NCBI RefSeq assembly: GCF_029223525.1
Contig: NZ_JARHTQ010000025.1
Span: 46,336 to 110,335, forward strand
Length of the DNA stretch: 64,000 nt
Source: Streptantibioticus ferralitis
GTDB taxonomy: Bacteria; Actinomycetota; Actinomycetes; Streptomycetales; Streptomycetaceae
Direction: 5' to 3'
Shown here piece by piece: positions 1 through 8,884 of the stretch. The stretch's first letter is position 1; the number at the start of each line of letters is the position of its first letter. The notes under the pieces are model-generated. The model searched no databases, was not told the DNA's origin, and was given only the letters and a program-made list of their open reading frames with translations. Made by a program: the position numbers and the translations under genes.

Positions 1-1
1 G

Positions 2-400
2 GCGCTGGCACGGCTGGCCGACGCCGGCGGCGCGGAGACCCTCTACCGGACCGCCGAGGTCGGCGACGGGCCAGCCATGGTGCGCATCCGCGCCGCCCTG
101 GAGCATGCGCGGCTGGCCGCCATCGACCCATGGGAAGCGCTGCGCACGCTCGCCGACGACGTCGACATCCCCGAACTCGCGCGCCCGGCCGAGGCGCTCG
201 CGCTCGCCGGTAAGCAATCCGCCCCCATCTACATCACCTTGCAAGGCCAAGTCGCGCAGCTGCGCAGCGCCCGCGTGGCGGACATGCAGGCCAGGGCCAG
301 CGAGGCCTCACACAAGATGGGCGTGCCCGTCGTGGTCCTCGGCCTGGTCACCTTGCTGTATGTGGCCTACCCGGCCTTCTCCCGGATCTTGTCCGTCTGA
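2..400 (+). CDS. Type II secretion F-domain (TadC-like) protein, C-terminal part
   Basis: The reading frame is open from base 2, so only the last 132 residues are inside the window. An alpha-helical stretch is followed by one hydrophobic segment near the end (around VPVVVLGLVTLLYVAYP) and a short tail. This is how the inner-membrane platform proteins TadB/TadC of Flp/Tad pilus systems end, with a T2SSF domain followed by a last transmembrane helix. The next four genes are a prepilin-like gene and three TadE/G-like genes on the same strand, which supports a TadC-type role in pilus assembly at the cytoplasmic membrane. An internal ATG at 77 is in frame but is not the true start, because coding continues upstream. 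Confidence 0.75.
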   Translation, partial: ALARLADAGGAETLYRTAEVGDGPAMVRIRAALEHARLAAIDPWEALRTLADDVDIPELARPAEALALAGKQSAPIYITLQGQVAQLRSARVADMQARASEASHKMGVPVVVLGLVTLLYVAYPAFSRILSV

Positions 401-446
401 TCAATCACCCGAGCCCGCAAGTGGATTCGGAAGGTAAGGAGCCCTC

Positions 447-650
447 GTGAAGCACACGCGACAGCGGCTGTGTGTCGCCCTACTGCGCCGCTGGATCACC
501 CTGCGCGACGCGACCACGGAAAGAGACCGGGGACAGTCCACCGCCGAGTGGGTCATCATCCTCGCCGCGGTCGCCGTCTTGATCGGCCTGGTCTACGCCG
601 CCGTCCACGCCAAGGTCCTCCAGAAGATCGGCATCATCAACGGGGCCTGA
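447..650 (+). CDS. Flp-like prepilin / small TadE-like membrane protein
   Basis: 67 residues with a basic N-terminus, then GQSTAEW directly before one hydrophobic helix (VIILAAVAVLIGLVYAA) and a short tail. A G/A residue followed by a polar stretch containing Glu at position +5 and then a helix is the pattern of type IV/Flp prepilins cleaved by a TadV-type peptidase. The product is probably a pilin or minor pilin subunit. The GTG start is preceded by a purine-rich ribosome site (aaggtaagga, 431-440). It lies between the TadC-like gene and TadE-like genes, as in actinobacterial tad clusters. Confidence 0.75.
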   Translation: MKHTRQRLCVALLRRWITLRDATTERDRGQSTAEWVIILAAVAVLIGLVYAAVHAKVLQKIGIINGA

Positions 651-694
651 CCAACCGGGAGAAGAGGGGAGAGGGGCGTGGGGGAGTGAGGGCG

Positions 695-1105
695 ATGCTG
701 GCGTTGATCCGTCGCCGACTGCGTACGGCCGCGGCATCGGGTGATCGGGGTGCGATGGCGCTGGAGCTGTCCGTCATCGCACCCGTGGTCATCCTGCTGC
801 TGTTCGCGACGATTCAGGCTGGCCTGTTCTTCCACGCCCGCGAAGTCGCCCACCGCGCGGCGCAACTCGGCGTCGACGCCGGCAGGTCGATCAACGCCGC
901 GCCGGGCGACGGCCCGCGCGCCGCGACTTCGTTCCTGGACCGCATGGGCGGCTCCCTGCAGCACCCGCACGTCTCCCCCGCCGGTTCCAGCGCGACGGAG
1001 ACCGTCATCACCGTGGCTGGCGATGTGGCCACCCTCGTCCCGGGCTTGACCTGGCACGTGGTCCAGCGCGTGCAGGCCCCCCACGAACGATGGATCAACC
1101 GATGA
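695..1105 (+). CDS. TadE-like pseudopilin
   Basis: 136 residues. A short basic leader is followed by GDRGAMALELSVIAP and a hydrophobic helix, the TadE signature in which Glu five residues after the processing site precedes the membrane segment. The remainder is a small extracytoplasmic domain. I chose the ATG at 695 because gggggag at 680-686 is well placed; a GTG at 686 is also in frame. It is one of three TadE/TadG-type genes in a row, expected to act as minor pseudopilins of a Flp pilus or tight-adherence system. Confidence 0.72.
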   Translation: MLALIRRRLRTAAASGDRGAMALELSVIAPVVILLLFATIQAGLFFHAREVAHRAAQLGVDAGRSINAAPGDGPRAATSFLDRMGGSLQHPHVSPAGSSATETVITVAGDVATLVPGLTWHVVQRVQAPHERWINR

Positions 1106-1223
1106 CCCAAGCTCCCGAAGATTCTTCCCTGCTGGAGGTCACCTCGGGCCGCCGGGGGCGGCTTGATACAGGTAGCGGCCCCTTCATGCCGCGGTGGGGA
1201 CGAAGGAGAAGGGCCATCACGCG

Positions 1224-1838
1224 ATGACCAACCGGTGCACAGCAGCGCGGCCGGGCGTTGCGGCAGGCATGCGTGGCATACGCCGCAGGCTGCGCCCCGA
1301 TCAGCCCCATCCCCCCAGGCGGCGCCCGGGATGGTGGGGGCGCGACAACGGTGGGATCGCGCTGGAGACTGCGGTGATGTCCGTGGTCTTCATCCTGCTC
1401 CTCGGCCTGCTCGTGGCAGCAGGAAGGATCATGCTCGCCCGCGGCGTCGCGGACAACGCCGCCCACGCCGCAGCCCGCGAAGCCTCCCTCGCCCTCACCC
1501 CCGACACCGGGCAGCAAGCCGCGCAAGCCGCAGCCCGCACCTCGCTGCAGGACTCCGGATTCCACTGCTCCAACATGCAGGTGACCGTCAACTCCCAAGG
1601 TGTGGCCTCCCCCGTGGGACAAGCCGCCACCGTGACGGCCACCGTCTCGTGCACGGTCGCCCTCTCCGACATCGCCCTGCCAGGCCTGCCCGGATCCAGG
1701 ACACTGACCGGCCACTTCACCTCGGTCGTCGACCCCTACCGGACCAGAGCTCTTGGATTCACGAATTCTGAAGGGACCTCGGCCGCACCGACGTTGCCGT
1801 CCCTGGCAGCGGCTGAGAGCGGGGTGGGGGTGCTGTGA
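1224..1838 (+). CDS. TadE-like pseudopilin
   Basis: 204 residues. An N-terminal Arg/Pro-rich stretch leads to RDNGGIALETAVMSV and one transmembrane helix, again the TadE pattern with Glu before the hydrophobic stretch. The outer domain has two Cys (in HCSNM and VSCTV) that could form a disulfide. An in-frame GTG lies at 1194; ATG 1224 is preferred because agaaggg stands about ten bases upstream and the 1194 extension is unlike the family. Its stop overlaps the next gene's GTG by 4 nt, which implies translational coupling. Confidence 0.7.
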   Translation: MTNRCTAARPGVAAGMRGIRRRLRPDQPHPPRRRPGWWGRDNGGIALETAVMSVVFILLLGLLVAAGRIMLARGVADNAAHAAAREASLALTPDTGQQAAQAAARTSLQDSGFHCSNMQVTVNSQGVASPVGQAATVTATVSCTVALSDIALPGLPGSRTLTGHFTSVVDPYRTRALGFTNSEGTSAAPTLPSLAAAESGVGVL

Positions 1839-2287
1839 GGACGCTACGCACGCGCGCCAGCCGCCATCTGTTGCGTGTCTTGCGGCGGGATGACGGCGCC
1901 ATGACCGTCTTCTACACGGTCATGGCCTTGTGCTTGTTCGTGGTCGTGGGGCTGGTCTGGGACGGCGGAGCGGCCCTGGACGCAGCCTCGCGCGCCGATG
2001 AGGTCGCCCAGGAGGCGGCCCGCGCCGGCGGCGAGCAGATCGACCCCACCCAAGCCATTCCCGGCAAGGCGATCGTGGTCTCCCCAACCGCCGCCGAGTC
2101 GGCCGCCCGCTCCTACCTGAGCCAGGCAGGGGTGAACGGCACGGTGAGCATCGCCCCCGACGGACAGACCCTCACCGTCGAGGTCACCAGCAGCTACCAA
2201 CCGGTGTTCGCCACCTTGTTGGGGATCACCAGCATGCCGATCCACGGACACGGCACCGCCCATCTGCTCCACCAGGCCGGAGGCTGA
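1835..2287 (+). CDS. TadG/TadE-like pilus assembly protein
   Basis: 150 residues, starting at a GTG that overlaps the preceding stop. DDGAMTVFYTVMALCLFVVVGLVWD gives a TadG-like N-terminal membrane helix (the Glu is replaced by Thr-Val-Phe), followed by a segment with repeated Ala-rich helix (AASRADEVAQEAARAGGEQID) typical of TadG-like proteins that abut the membrane. It is the last pseudopilin-like gene before the LysM/BTAD protein, 8 nt further on. Confidence 0.68.
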   Translation: MRTLRTRASRHLLRVLRRDDGAMTVFYTVMALCLFVVVGLVWDGGAALDAASRADEVAQEAARAGGEQIDPTQAIPGKAIVVSPTAAESAARSYLSQAGVNGTVSIAPDGQTLTVEVTSSYQPVFATLLGITSMPIHGHGTAHLLHQAGG

Positions 2288-2294
2288 TTCCACG

Positions 2295-5200
2295 ATGTCC
2301 CCCGCCCGCACCCGTCCTGCCATGCAGCGCCGCATGCGGCCCGCCGCCCTCGCCCGCGCCGCGGTCTGCCTGATCGGACTGGCCGCGCTGCTCGCCGGCG
2401 TGCCCTACCTGCTGTGGCACTGGGGCACCCTGCCCACCCACGCGCCCACCTTGAGCCAGGTACGCGCCGCGCTGACCCAACCCGACGACGGCAGCCTGCT
2501 GTTCACCGTGCTGACGATCGCCGCATGGGTCGCATGGGTCTGGTGCCTCGTGCCGGTACTCATCGAGATCATCGCTGTCCTGGCCCGGCGCACCACACCC
2601 CGCCTGCCCGGACTGGCCGCACCCCAAAGGCTCGCAGGCTTCCTCGTCGGGGGCATCCTGCTGATCGCTACCCCGGCCACCGCCATGGCCGCTACCGCTC
2701 CCACTGCCGCCGCGGCCCCCGCCACCGCAACCGCTCCACAGCGCACCGCACCTGCTACCACTCCGGCCGCCGCCGCGGCGCACGCACCGACCGCTGGCCC
2801 GACGCACACCGTTCGGCACGGCGACACCTTGTGGGACCTGGCCGAGCGGTACCTCGGCGACGGGATGCGCTGGAAAGACATCGCCGACCTCAACCCGGGT
2901 ACGCAGGCCGGCGCCCTGGTCGACGGCAGCGAGCTGAGGCTGCCGGCCGACGCCCACTCCCCCGCCACGGCGACCGGCCCGGACACCAGCAACACCCAGG
3001 CGGCACGTCCCGACCGGGCGGCATACACCGTCCGCAGCGGCGACAACCTCTCGGGCATCGCCCACGACCAGCTGCACGACGCGTCCGCATGGCCAGCCAT
3101 CTACAACCTCAACAAGGGCGAAGCCCTCCCCGACGGCGGCCAGTTCGACAGCCCGGACCTGATCGAGCCCGGGCAACAGCTCGCCCTCCCGGCACAACCA
3201 GCAGGCGATGGCACCGCATCGCACCCCACCAGCACACCCACCCCACCCCCAACACACTCAGCCGGCGGCCAGGCCACCACGCAACCGGTGACACCGTCGG
3301 CACCCGCCACCGCGGTGCCGACTACACCGTCGCCGACCTCCACACCAACGCGGGCAACGCCCGCACCGGCCCAGCAGACCACCCCTGCCGCACCCACCAA
3401 GCCGCCCACACCACAGCAGACACCAGCCCCCACCACGCACTCCCCCACACCGACCACTATCGCGCCGGCCGGGACCACACACCCGGTCAACCGCAGCATC
3501 CTGGTCATGCTCGGCGGCGGGCTACTGGCCTCATCCCTGCTCACCGCCCTTGCAGCACGCCGCATCTGGCAGCAGCGCGCCCGACGCCCCGGCCACCGCA
3601 TCGCCATGCCCACCGGCAGCACCGCCGCAACCGAACACGCACTACGCGCCACCGAAGACCCCGATGGCACCACCCTCATCGAGGGCGCGCTGCGTACCGC
3701 CGCCGTGTACCTGGCCCAGGCCGCGCGGCCCCTGCCGCACCTGATCGCCGCACTCCACGGAGACGACGGGCTCACCCTCTATCTGGCCGATCCCGCCCCG
3801 CCGGTGGCCCCCTTCACCACCAACGACGGCGATCTGACCCGCTGGCACTGCCCGGCGGACACCAGCGAGCTCCTCGGACCAGACCACACCGGCGACGTCG
3901 ACGCCCCCTACCCGTTGCTCCTGCCCATCGGCGGCGACGGCGACGGCCGCTCCGTGCTGGTCGACCTCGAGCACTTCGGGCTCATCCGACTCACCGGCCC
4001 GCGGCGCGAGCAGGTGCTGCGCACCCTCGCCATCGAGGTGGCCACCAGCCCGTTCGCGGACTGCCTCACCGCCCACATCCTCGGCCCCGCCTGTCCCGGG
4101 CTGACCGAACTGGTCCCCGAACGGCTCACAACAACCCCCGATCCGACCGCCGCCGTCCATGGTCTGGCCGCCTGGCACCGCGACCAGCAGACCGCACTGG
4201 AAGCGGTCGACGCCGACAGCATGCGCCACGCCCGCGCCGGCGGCGACAACCTGGCCTCCTGGACCCCCCATGTGCTCCTGGCCGCCCACGACTTCACCGA
4301 GGACCACTGGAACGATCTGCAGGAGGCCGTCACTGCGCGGCCGCGCAGCGCCACCGCGCTGATCACCACCAGCGCCCCACACCCCACCCTCGAGAGCGGA
4401 TGGGAGCTGGCCACCGACGAGCGCGCCGTGGCGATCCCCGGGACCGACCTGACCTGCATCCCGTTGAGCCTGGCCGACGAGGACTACCACGACATCATCG
4501 ACTCGCTCGCCACCACCGGGCAGCCAGACCACCTCGCGCCGGCCCGCCCAGCCGAAGGGCATCCCAGCGACGGGCAGGACGAGGCCGCGTGGTCCAGCGA
4601 CCAACCGTCCACCCCTGTGGAACCACAGGTGGAACCACAGGTGGAACCGGTCGGCTCCCCGCTGGAACTGCAGTTGGAACCCGCCGCCTCTGCGTTGGAA
4701 TGGGACTGGGAACCGACACCGGATGAGGACGAACCCGACGCGCCGCGCGGACTGCAGGAGTCTGCCGTCGACGACGAGCCGGCCGAGCCTGGCGCAGCGA
4801 TGGACGCGGGCGCGCCCGAGCGCAGTGATACGGAAGGCGGCGACGCGGGCACTGATGCGCTCATCTCGCAACTCGCTGGCCTCGATGCCGACAGCCCCGG
4901 GCAGGCGCAGCTGGAGGACACGCCAGCCCCACACGACGAGCCACGTCACGCGCCGAGTCCCACGTCCCCCGCGGACATCAGCGCGGTGATCATCCCGGCC
5001 GTACTGCCCGCAGGGCTCCCCTCCCCCACCATGGCCCCGCCCCCAGCGTTGGCAGCCGAACACCCCGCACAACCGGCACCGGCAAGGGCCACGGAGCCCC
5101 CACACAACCCAGAGCCCACTGGCCCGGTCATCCGCGTCCTCGGCCCCGTCGAGATCACCGGAGCCCGCGGCGAACTCGACCGCTACCAGCGCCCCTCAAC

Positions 5201-5846
5201 CGAGATCGCCGCCTGGATAGCGCTCCACCCCGGACGCGACCACCATGCCCTCGACGAGGCGATCTGGCCGGGCAAGAACGTCTCCCGCCAATCCCGGAAC
5301 TCAGCCATCAGCCGCCTGCGCGCCTGGCTCGGCGTCGACGAGCACAACCACCCCTACCTGCCACACGTCAGCGACACCGTCGATGCCCGCTACCGCCTGG
5401 CCGACGCAGTCACCTGCGACTGGGCCGTCTTCCAACGACTGGCCAGCCATGGGATGCGCACCAGCGGACCCGACGGCGACCAAGCGCTGCGTGAGGCACT
5501 GGAATGGGTCCGCAGCCGGCCCTTCGCCGGCGTTCCACCCCGCCGCTACACCTGGGCCGAACACTGGATCCAGGAAATGATCTCCACCATCGTCGACGTC
5601 GCCACCGAGCTCGGCGACCGCCGACTACAGGTCTGCGATCCGCGCGGCGCCCTGTGGGCGGCAACCAAGGGACTGGACGCCGCACCCGAGATGGAACAAC
5701 TCCACCGGATCGCATTCCGCGCCCACCACGACCTCGGCGACCACCACGGTCTCGAGCGCGCCGTCCAGCGCCTCGAAGACCTCCTGATGGAACTACAGGT
5801 AGACATGGACGAGGAGACCTCAGACCTCCTGCACACGCTCGCCTGA
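2295..5846 (+). CDS. Membrane LysM protein with C-terminal BTAD (SARP-type) regulatory domain
   Basis: 1183 residues. Order seen: two or three hydrophobic helices in the first 130 residues; two LysM peptidoglycan-binding domains at roughly 172-220 (HTVRHGDTLWDLAERYLG) and 244-300 (YTVRSGDNLSGIAHDQL); a Pro/Thr-rich linker; another transmembrane helix near 400-425; a long cytoplasmic part with an acidic linker carrying VEPQ/LEP repeats; then a winged-helix plus bacterial transcriptional activator domain over the last 230 residues (starting VIRVLGPVEITG). The layout suggests a wall-sensing membrane protein with a SARP-like intracellular end. Similar LysM-BTAD giants accompany actinobacterial tad clusters, so a regulatory or structural role in pilus assembly is likely. 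It may also be an AfsR-like regulator without a nucleotidase. Confidence 0.78.
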   Translation: MSPARTRPAMQRRMRPAALARAAVCLIGLAALLAGVPYLLWHWGTLPTHAPTLSQVRAALTQPDDGSLLFTVLTIAAWVAWVWCLVPVLIEIIAVLARRTTPRLPGLAAPQRLAGFLVGGILLIATPATAMAATAPTAAAAPATATAPQRTAPATTPAAAAAHAPTAGPTHTVRHGDTLWDLAERYLGDGMRWKDIADLNPGTQAGALVDGSELRLPADAHSPATATGPDTSNTQAARPDRAAYTVRSGDNLSGIAHDQLHDASAWPAIYNLNKGEALPDGGQFDSPDLIEPGQQLALPAQPAGDGTASHPTSTPTPPPTHSAGGQATTQPVTPSAPATAVPTTPSPTSTPTRATPAPAQQTTPAAPTKPPTPQQTPAPTTHSPTPTTIAPAGTTHPVNRSILVMLGGGLLASSLLTALAARRIWQQRARRPGHRIAMPTGSTAATEHALRATEDPDGTTLIEGALRTAAVYLAQAARPLPHLIAALHGDDGLTLYLADPAPPVAPFTTNDGDLTRWHCPADTSELLGPDHTGDVDAPYPLLLPIGGDGDGRSVLVDLEHFGLIRLTGPRREQVLRTLAIEVATSPFADCLTAHILGPACPGLTELVPERLTTTPDPTAAVHGLAAWHRDQQTALEAVDADSMRHARAGGDNLASWTPHVLLAAHDFTEDHWNDLQEAVTARPRSATALITTSAPHPTLESGWELATDERAVAIPGTDLTCIPLSLADEDYHDIIDSLATTGQPDHLAPARPAEGHPSDGQDEAAWSSDQPSTPVEPQVEPQVEPVGSPLELQLEPAASALEWDWEPTPDEDEPDAPRGLQESAVDDEPAEPGAAMDAGAPERSDTEGGDAGTDALISQLAGLDADSPGQAQLEDTPAPHDEPRHAPSPTSPADISAVIIPAVLPAGLPSPTMAPPPALAAEHPAQPAPARATEPPHNPEPTGPVIRVLGPVEITGARGELDRYQRPSTEIAAWIALHPGRDHHALDEAIWPGKNVSRQSRNSAISRLRAWLGVDEHNHPYLPHVSDTVDARYRLADAVTCDWAVFQRLASHGMRTSGPDGDQALREALEWVRSRPFAGVPPRRYTWAEHWIQEMISTIVDVATELGDRRLQVCDPRGALWAATKGLDAAPEMEQLHRIAFRAHHDLGDHHGLERAVQRLEDLLMELQVDMDEETSDLLHTLA

Positions 5847-5878
5847 CCGCCCGCCGGCCAGCCGATCGAACAGCTACC

Positions 5879-5910
5879 GGCCGGTTGCGCAGATGCTTGC
5901 GCAACCGGCC
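5879..5910. terminator. Hairpin after the LysM/BTAD gene
   Basis: A perfect 12-bp stem (GGCCGGTTGCGC / GCGCAACCGGCC) with an 8-nt loop begins 32 bases after the stop at 5846. No T-run follows. It probably terminates or stabilises the tad-operon transcript. The same 23 bases recur inverted at 6016-6038. Confidence 0.55.
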
Positions 5911-6038
5911 AACGCCTGCAGCCATGCTCGAACTCCGCCGACTCCGACCACCTACCCGCCACCGGGGTACGCACCAGACCGCTCACCCGGGAAGGCCCCA
6001 AGCCCAGGCATCACCGCGCAAGCATCTGCGCAACCGGC
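5880..6038. repeat. 23-bp perfect inverted repeat pair
   Basis: Bases 5880-5902 and 6016-6038 are exact reverse complements (23/23), separated by 113 bases, in the gap between the 3' ends of two convergent genes. The left copy is itself part of a hairpin, so either of two alternative folds is possible. No coding sequence is seen in this 315-base gap. Confidence 0.7.
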
Positions 6039-6161
6039 ACGATGTACGGCGCGGATTCCACCGACGGGCGACACCCGTTCCAACTCCGGCCACAGCCGTT
6101 CCACACACGACGCCCCTGGGATTCCACCGAGCCCCGCCGGGTTGGAACCACACAGACGACG

Positions 6162-7469
6162 TCAGCCCCGCGTCCGCTCCTGCCGAACCTCACCGATGTA
6201 CTTGCGAGTGGTGCCCACCGACAGATCCAGCACGGGCGCCAGATGGGGCGCAAGGGAATTCGCCGACCGACCCCGCAACTCACCAGGCAAGCACTTCAAG
6301 AGGGCCTCCACCGCCTCACGCCCCTGCAGCCCGTCGACTCCCGCGACACTCACGGTGTGGCCATCGATGAGCGCCACCGGGTCCAACCCGTCCGGCTCCA
6401 ACCCATGGTCCGGTTCCAACTCGCCGTCCGGTTCCGCGTCCTGCAGTTCCCCTTCAATGGACAGGTCATCGAGAGGGAGCCGAGCGTGCACAATCGGCAC
6501 ACGGTCGGCCTGGGTGCGAGCTGGAGGCGCTCCCGCGTAGGCGACCTCTCGCTCCACCCGCCCCTGGACTGCCCCTTCCAACCGGTCATCTGCAGTGTCG
6601 CCGTGCACGTTGTTCCATCCGCCGGCAGGTTCCAACGCCTCCCCGCCAGCAGAGCGAGCGGCCGCAGAATCGGCCTCGACGGTCGGCGCCGGTTCCAACC
6701 CTTCCAACCCGGCGGCGCCAGGGACCGCGTTCACCTCAGGGCCGGCGAACCAACTGCCTACCGGCGCCTCGATGCTGGCCGCCGCGAGACCGGCCGCCGC
6801 CGTCTCGGTGAGGGGGACGCCGTACCGGGCCAGCCGTAGCGGCATCAGCGACTCGACCGGGGCCTTGCGCCGCCAGCCCCGCCCGAATCGCGAATGCAGC
6901 CGCGCCTGATACACGAGCCGCTCCTGCTCCAGCCTGATGACCTGGTCGTAGGAGCGCAGCTCCCACAGCTTCATACGCCGCCACAGCAGGAACGTCGGGA
7001 CCGGCGCCAGCAGCCAGCGCGTGATGCGCACGCCTTCCATGTGCTTGTCGGCGGTGATGTCGGCGATGCGCCCGATCGCGTGCCGGGCGGCCTCGACGGA
7101 GACCACGAAGAGCACCGGGATCACCGCGTGCATCCCCATGCCCAGCGGGTCGGAGGCCGCTGCGGCGTTGAACGCCACGGTCGCGATGGTCAGCAACCAC
7201 GCCGTCTGCCGCAGCAGCGGGAACGGAATCCGGAACCAGGTCAGCAGCAGATCGAGAGCGAGCAGTACGACGATCCCGGCATCGACGCCTATCGGAAAGA
7301 CGTTCGCGAAAATACCGAAGCCTTTGCGTAGGGCGAGTTCGCGCACCGCTGCGTAGGAGCCAGCGAACCCGATCGTGGCGATCGCCAGAACGCCGATCGC
7401 GACCACGCTGATCAGGATCCGGTGAGCACGCGTCAACTGCGCGGGCCCTCCCGACGTCACCGATGCCAC
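6162..7469 (-). CDS. DUF2637 (SpdB-like) membrane protein
   Basis: 435 residues. Four hydrophobic helices fill residues 15-135, followed by the stretch RWLLAPVPTFLLWRRMKLWELRSYDQ, which recurs in DUF2637 and SpdB2-type spread proteins of Streptomyces conjugative plasmids. The C-terminal half is a low-complexity acidic tail with LEP/LEPDG repeats. SpdB proteins help move transferred plasmid DNA along the recipient mycelium and sit in the membrane with TraB. A close relative of the membrane core is encoded at 26214-28418, so the window carries two. The start is the first Met of the open frame; no strong ribosome site precedes it. Confidence 0.75.
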   Translation of the reverse strand: MASVTSGGPAQLTRAHRILISVVAIGVLAIATIGFAGSYAAVRELALRKGFGIFANVFPIGVDAGIVVLLALDLLLTWFRIPFPLLRQTAWLLTIATVAFNAAAASDPLGMGMHAVIPVLFVVSVEAARHAIGRIADITADKHMEGVRITRWLLAPVPTFLLWRRMKLWELRSYDQVIRLEQERLVYQARLHSRFGRGWRRKAPVESLMPLRLARYGVPLTETAAAGLAAASIEAPVGSWFAGPEVNAVPGAAGLEGLEPAPTVEADSAAARSAGGEALEPAGGWNNVHGDTADDRLEGAVQGRVEREVAYAGAPPARTQADRVPIVHARLPLDDLSIEGELQDAEPDGELEPDHGLEPDGLDPVALIDGHTVSVAGVDGLQGREAVEALLKCLPGELRGRSANSLAPHLAPVLDLSVGTTRKYIGEVRQERTRG

Positions 7470-7596
7470 GGCCCCCTACCCCTCCCGTTGTGCATGATCT
7501 CAGGAACGCGCCCAAGACTCTCACGCGGATCGAGCAGATAGCACGGCGGCGAACATGCCCCTGGTGGTGAGCAGTGACGTTCGCAGTACCAGCGGC

Positions 7597-7846
7597 AGTG
7601 CCGCTGATCAGGCGAGCCCGCTGGCGCCCGGCATCTATGAACTCACCTGGGCCGGGAACGGCCGCGCCACATGGCAGTACGGCCCGGAGATAGTTCGCGG
7701 TGCCCAGCACATCATCTGGCGCCGCATCGGCACTGGTCCGGCGCAGCGAGGGATTCGCCAAGCTCGGCGACACGCTGGAGCAGTCCGACGTGCGTCCCGC
7801 GAACCCGTCGTTCTACGGGGTGCGGAGCACTGAGTTCCAGAGCTAG
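7597..7846 (+). pseudogene. Decayed gene remnants
   Basis: Two pieces of apparently once-coding sequence lie in different frames. Frame 1 (about 7597-7740) reads SPLAPGIYELTWAGNG and WQYGPEIVRGAQHIIWRRIGT, which looks like a conserved C-terminal domain. Frame 2 (7745-7846) reads EGFAKLGDTLEQSDVRPANP and ends FQS-stop. Neither has a credible start. The whole 7470-7972 gap otherwise holds only the terminator at 7922-7956. Likely a deletion scar of a larger accessory gene; its function is unknown. Confidence 0.45.
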
Positions 7847-7921
7847 GCCACCAGCACAACGTTCCTCAACTCACGGGATCTTGTGGTCTGTCGGCGAGTA
7901 GGGTGCGTTTGTATACGCGGC

Positions 7922-7956
7922 GGGGCGCCCGGCCACCACCTTTGGCCGGGCGCCCC
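7922..7956 (-). terminator. Terminator of the parAB operon
   Basis: A perfect 14-bp GC-rich stem (7922-7935 with 7943-7956) and 7-nt loop, placed 17 bases after the parB-like stop at 7973 on the minus strand. Confidence 0.7.
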
Positions 7957-7972
7957 ATCGTGTGTTCGGTCT

Positions 7973-8884
7973 TCAGCTGTTGCTGGTCTTCATCCGCTCG
8001 AAGACGACGTCGAAGACTCGCGAGTCCCTTTCGTCGGCGAAGGCGGCCAGGAGGTGAGTTAGGACCTCGTTGCGGGGGATGCGCCCACGGTCCAGCCGGT
8101 CGGCGAGCGCCACGGAGCGCCGGTCGACCTCACGCTTGAGTTCGGTGGGCAGGGCCGTCGACGGCTTGGGGGCTGGCGGTGTCGCTCCCTCTATGGCTCC
8201 GGCCAGGGACTGCGCGATGACGTTGACGTCATCCTCGTCGCTGAGCGCCAGGTCGCCGGGGAACAACTTCACGGTTTCGCGTAGGCGCTTGGCCGTGACC
8301 TTGTCCGCGCCAATGGCCTGGACGACCATCTCGTACACGCCGACCGCGGCCTTGAGGCCATGCCGGTTGAAGAACGGCACGAGCTCGCGCACCTGCCCCT
8401 CTGGGGCTTTGTAGCCGCGGGCGTTGAGGACCTCGCCGATCTGCCAGCCGTCGCGGAGTTGGCTGCACCGGGAACGGCTGATGCCGTGCTCGATCTCCGC
8501 CCACTCTTCGATCGTCGTGTAGCAGCGCTCCGGTTCCAGTTTGTGTACGAGCTTGCGGAACAGGCGGCCGGTGGCGACGGTGTCGAGGGACTTGCCCGCG
8601 ACCCAGGTTGCGGTGGACAGCAGCTCGATGCCGGCCACGCAGGCATCGAGGCGTTCCTGTTCGTCGGCGGTGAGGTTTCCGGTGCCTGCCGGGTCGACGG
8701 GGTCGGGGATCTTGTCGACTCCGGGGCGGGCGGCGTTGACGGCGGCGGTGATCCGTTCAGCAAGGGCCTGCTCGGTCAGCGCCTGGCGCTCCTCTTCGAC
8801 CCGCGCAGCGGTTCGGGTCAGGCTGGTGGCGGCGTCGGTGGACGCCTCTTCGTCGTCCCAGCCGTCCAGTTCGAAGTCTTTCAT
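7973..8884 (-). CDS. parB: ParB-like partition partner of ParA
   Basis: 303 residues. It overlaps the ParA stop by 4 nt (ATGA), so it is the second gene of a parAB operon. The centre (WAEIEHGISRSRCSQLRDGW) looks like a helix-turn-helix, and the protein is highly charged and soluble. No canonical ParB N-terminal box (GERR) is seen, so this is called from position rather than from the chromosomal ParB family. It would bind the centromere site and stimulate ParA. A candidate site, the 62-bp palindrome upstream of parA, is listed separately. Confidence 0.6.
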   Translation of the reverse strand: MKDFELDGWDDEEASTDAATSLTRTAARVEEERQALTEQALAERITAAVNAARPGVDKIPDPVDPAGTGNLTADEQERLDACVAGIELLSTATWVAGKSLDTVATGRLFRKLVHKLEPERCYTTIEEWAEIEHGISRSRCSQLRDGWQIGEVLNARGYKAPEGQVRELVPFFNRHGLKAAVGVYEMVVQAIGADKVTAKRLRETVKLFPGDLALSDEDDVNVIAQSLAGAIEGATPPAPKPSTALPTELKREVDRRSVALADRLDRGRIPRNEVLTHLLAAFADERDSRVFDVVFERMKTSNS

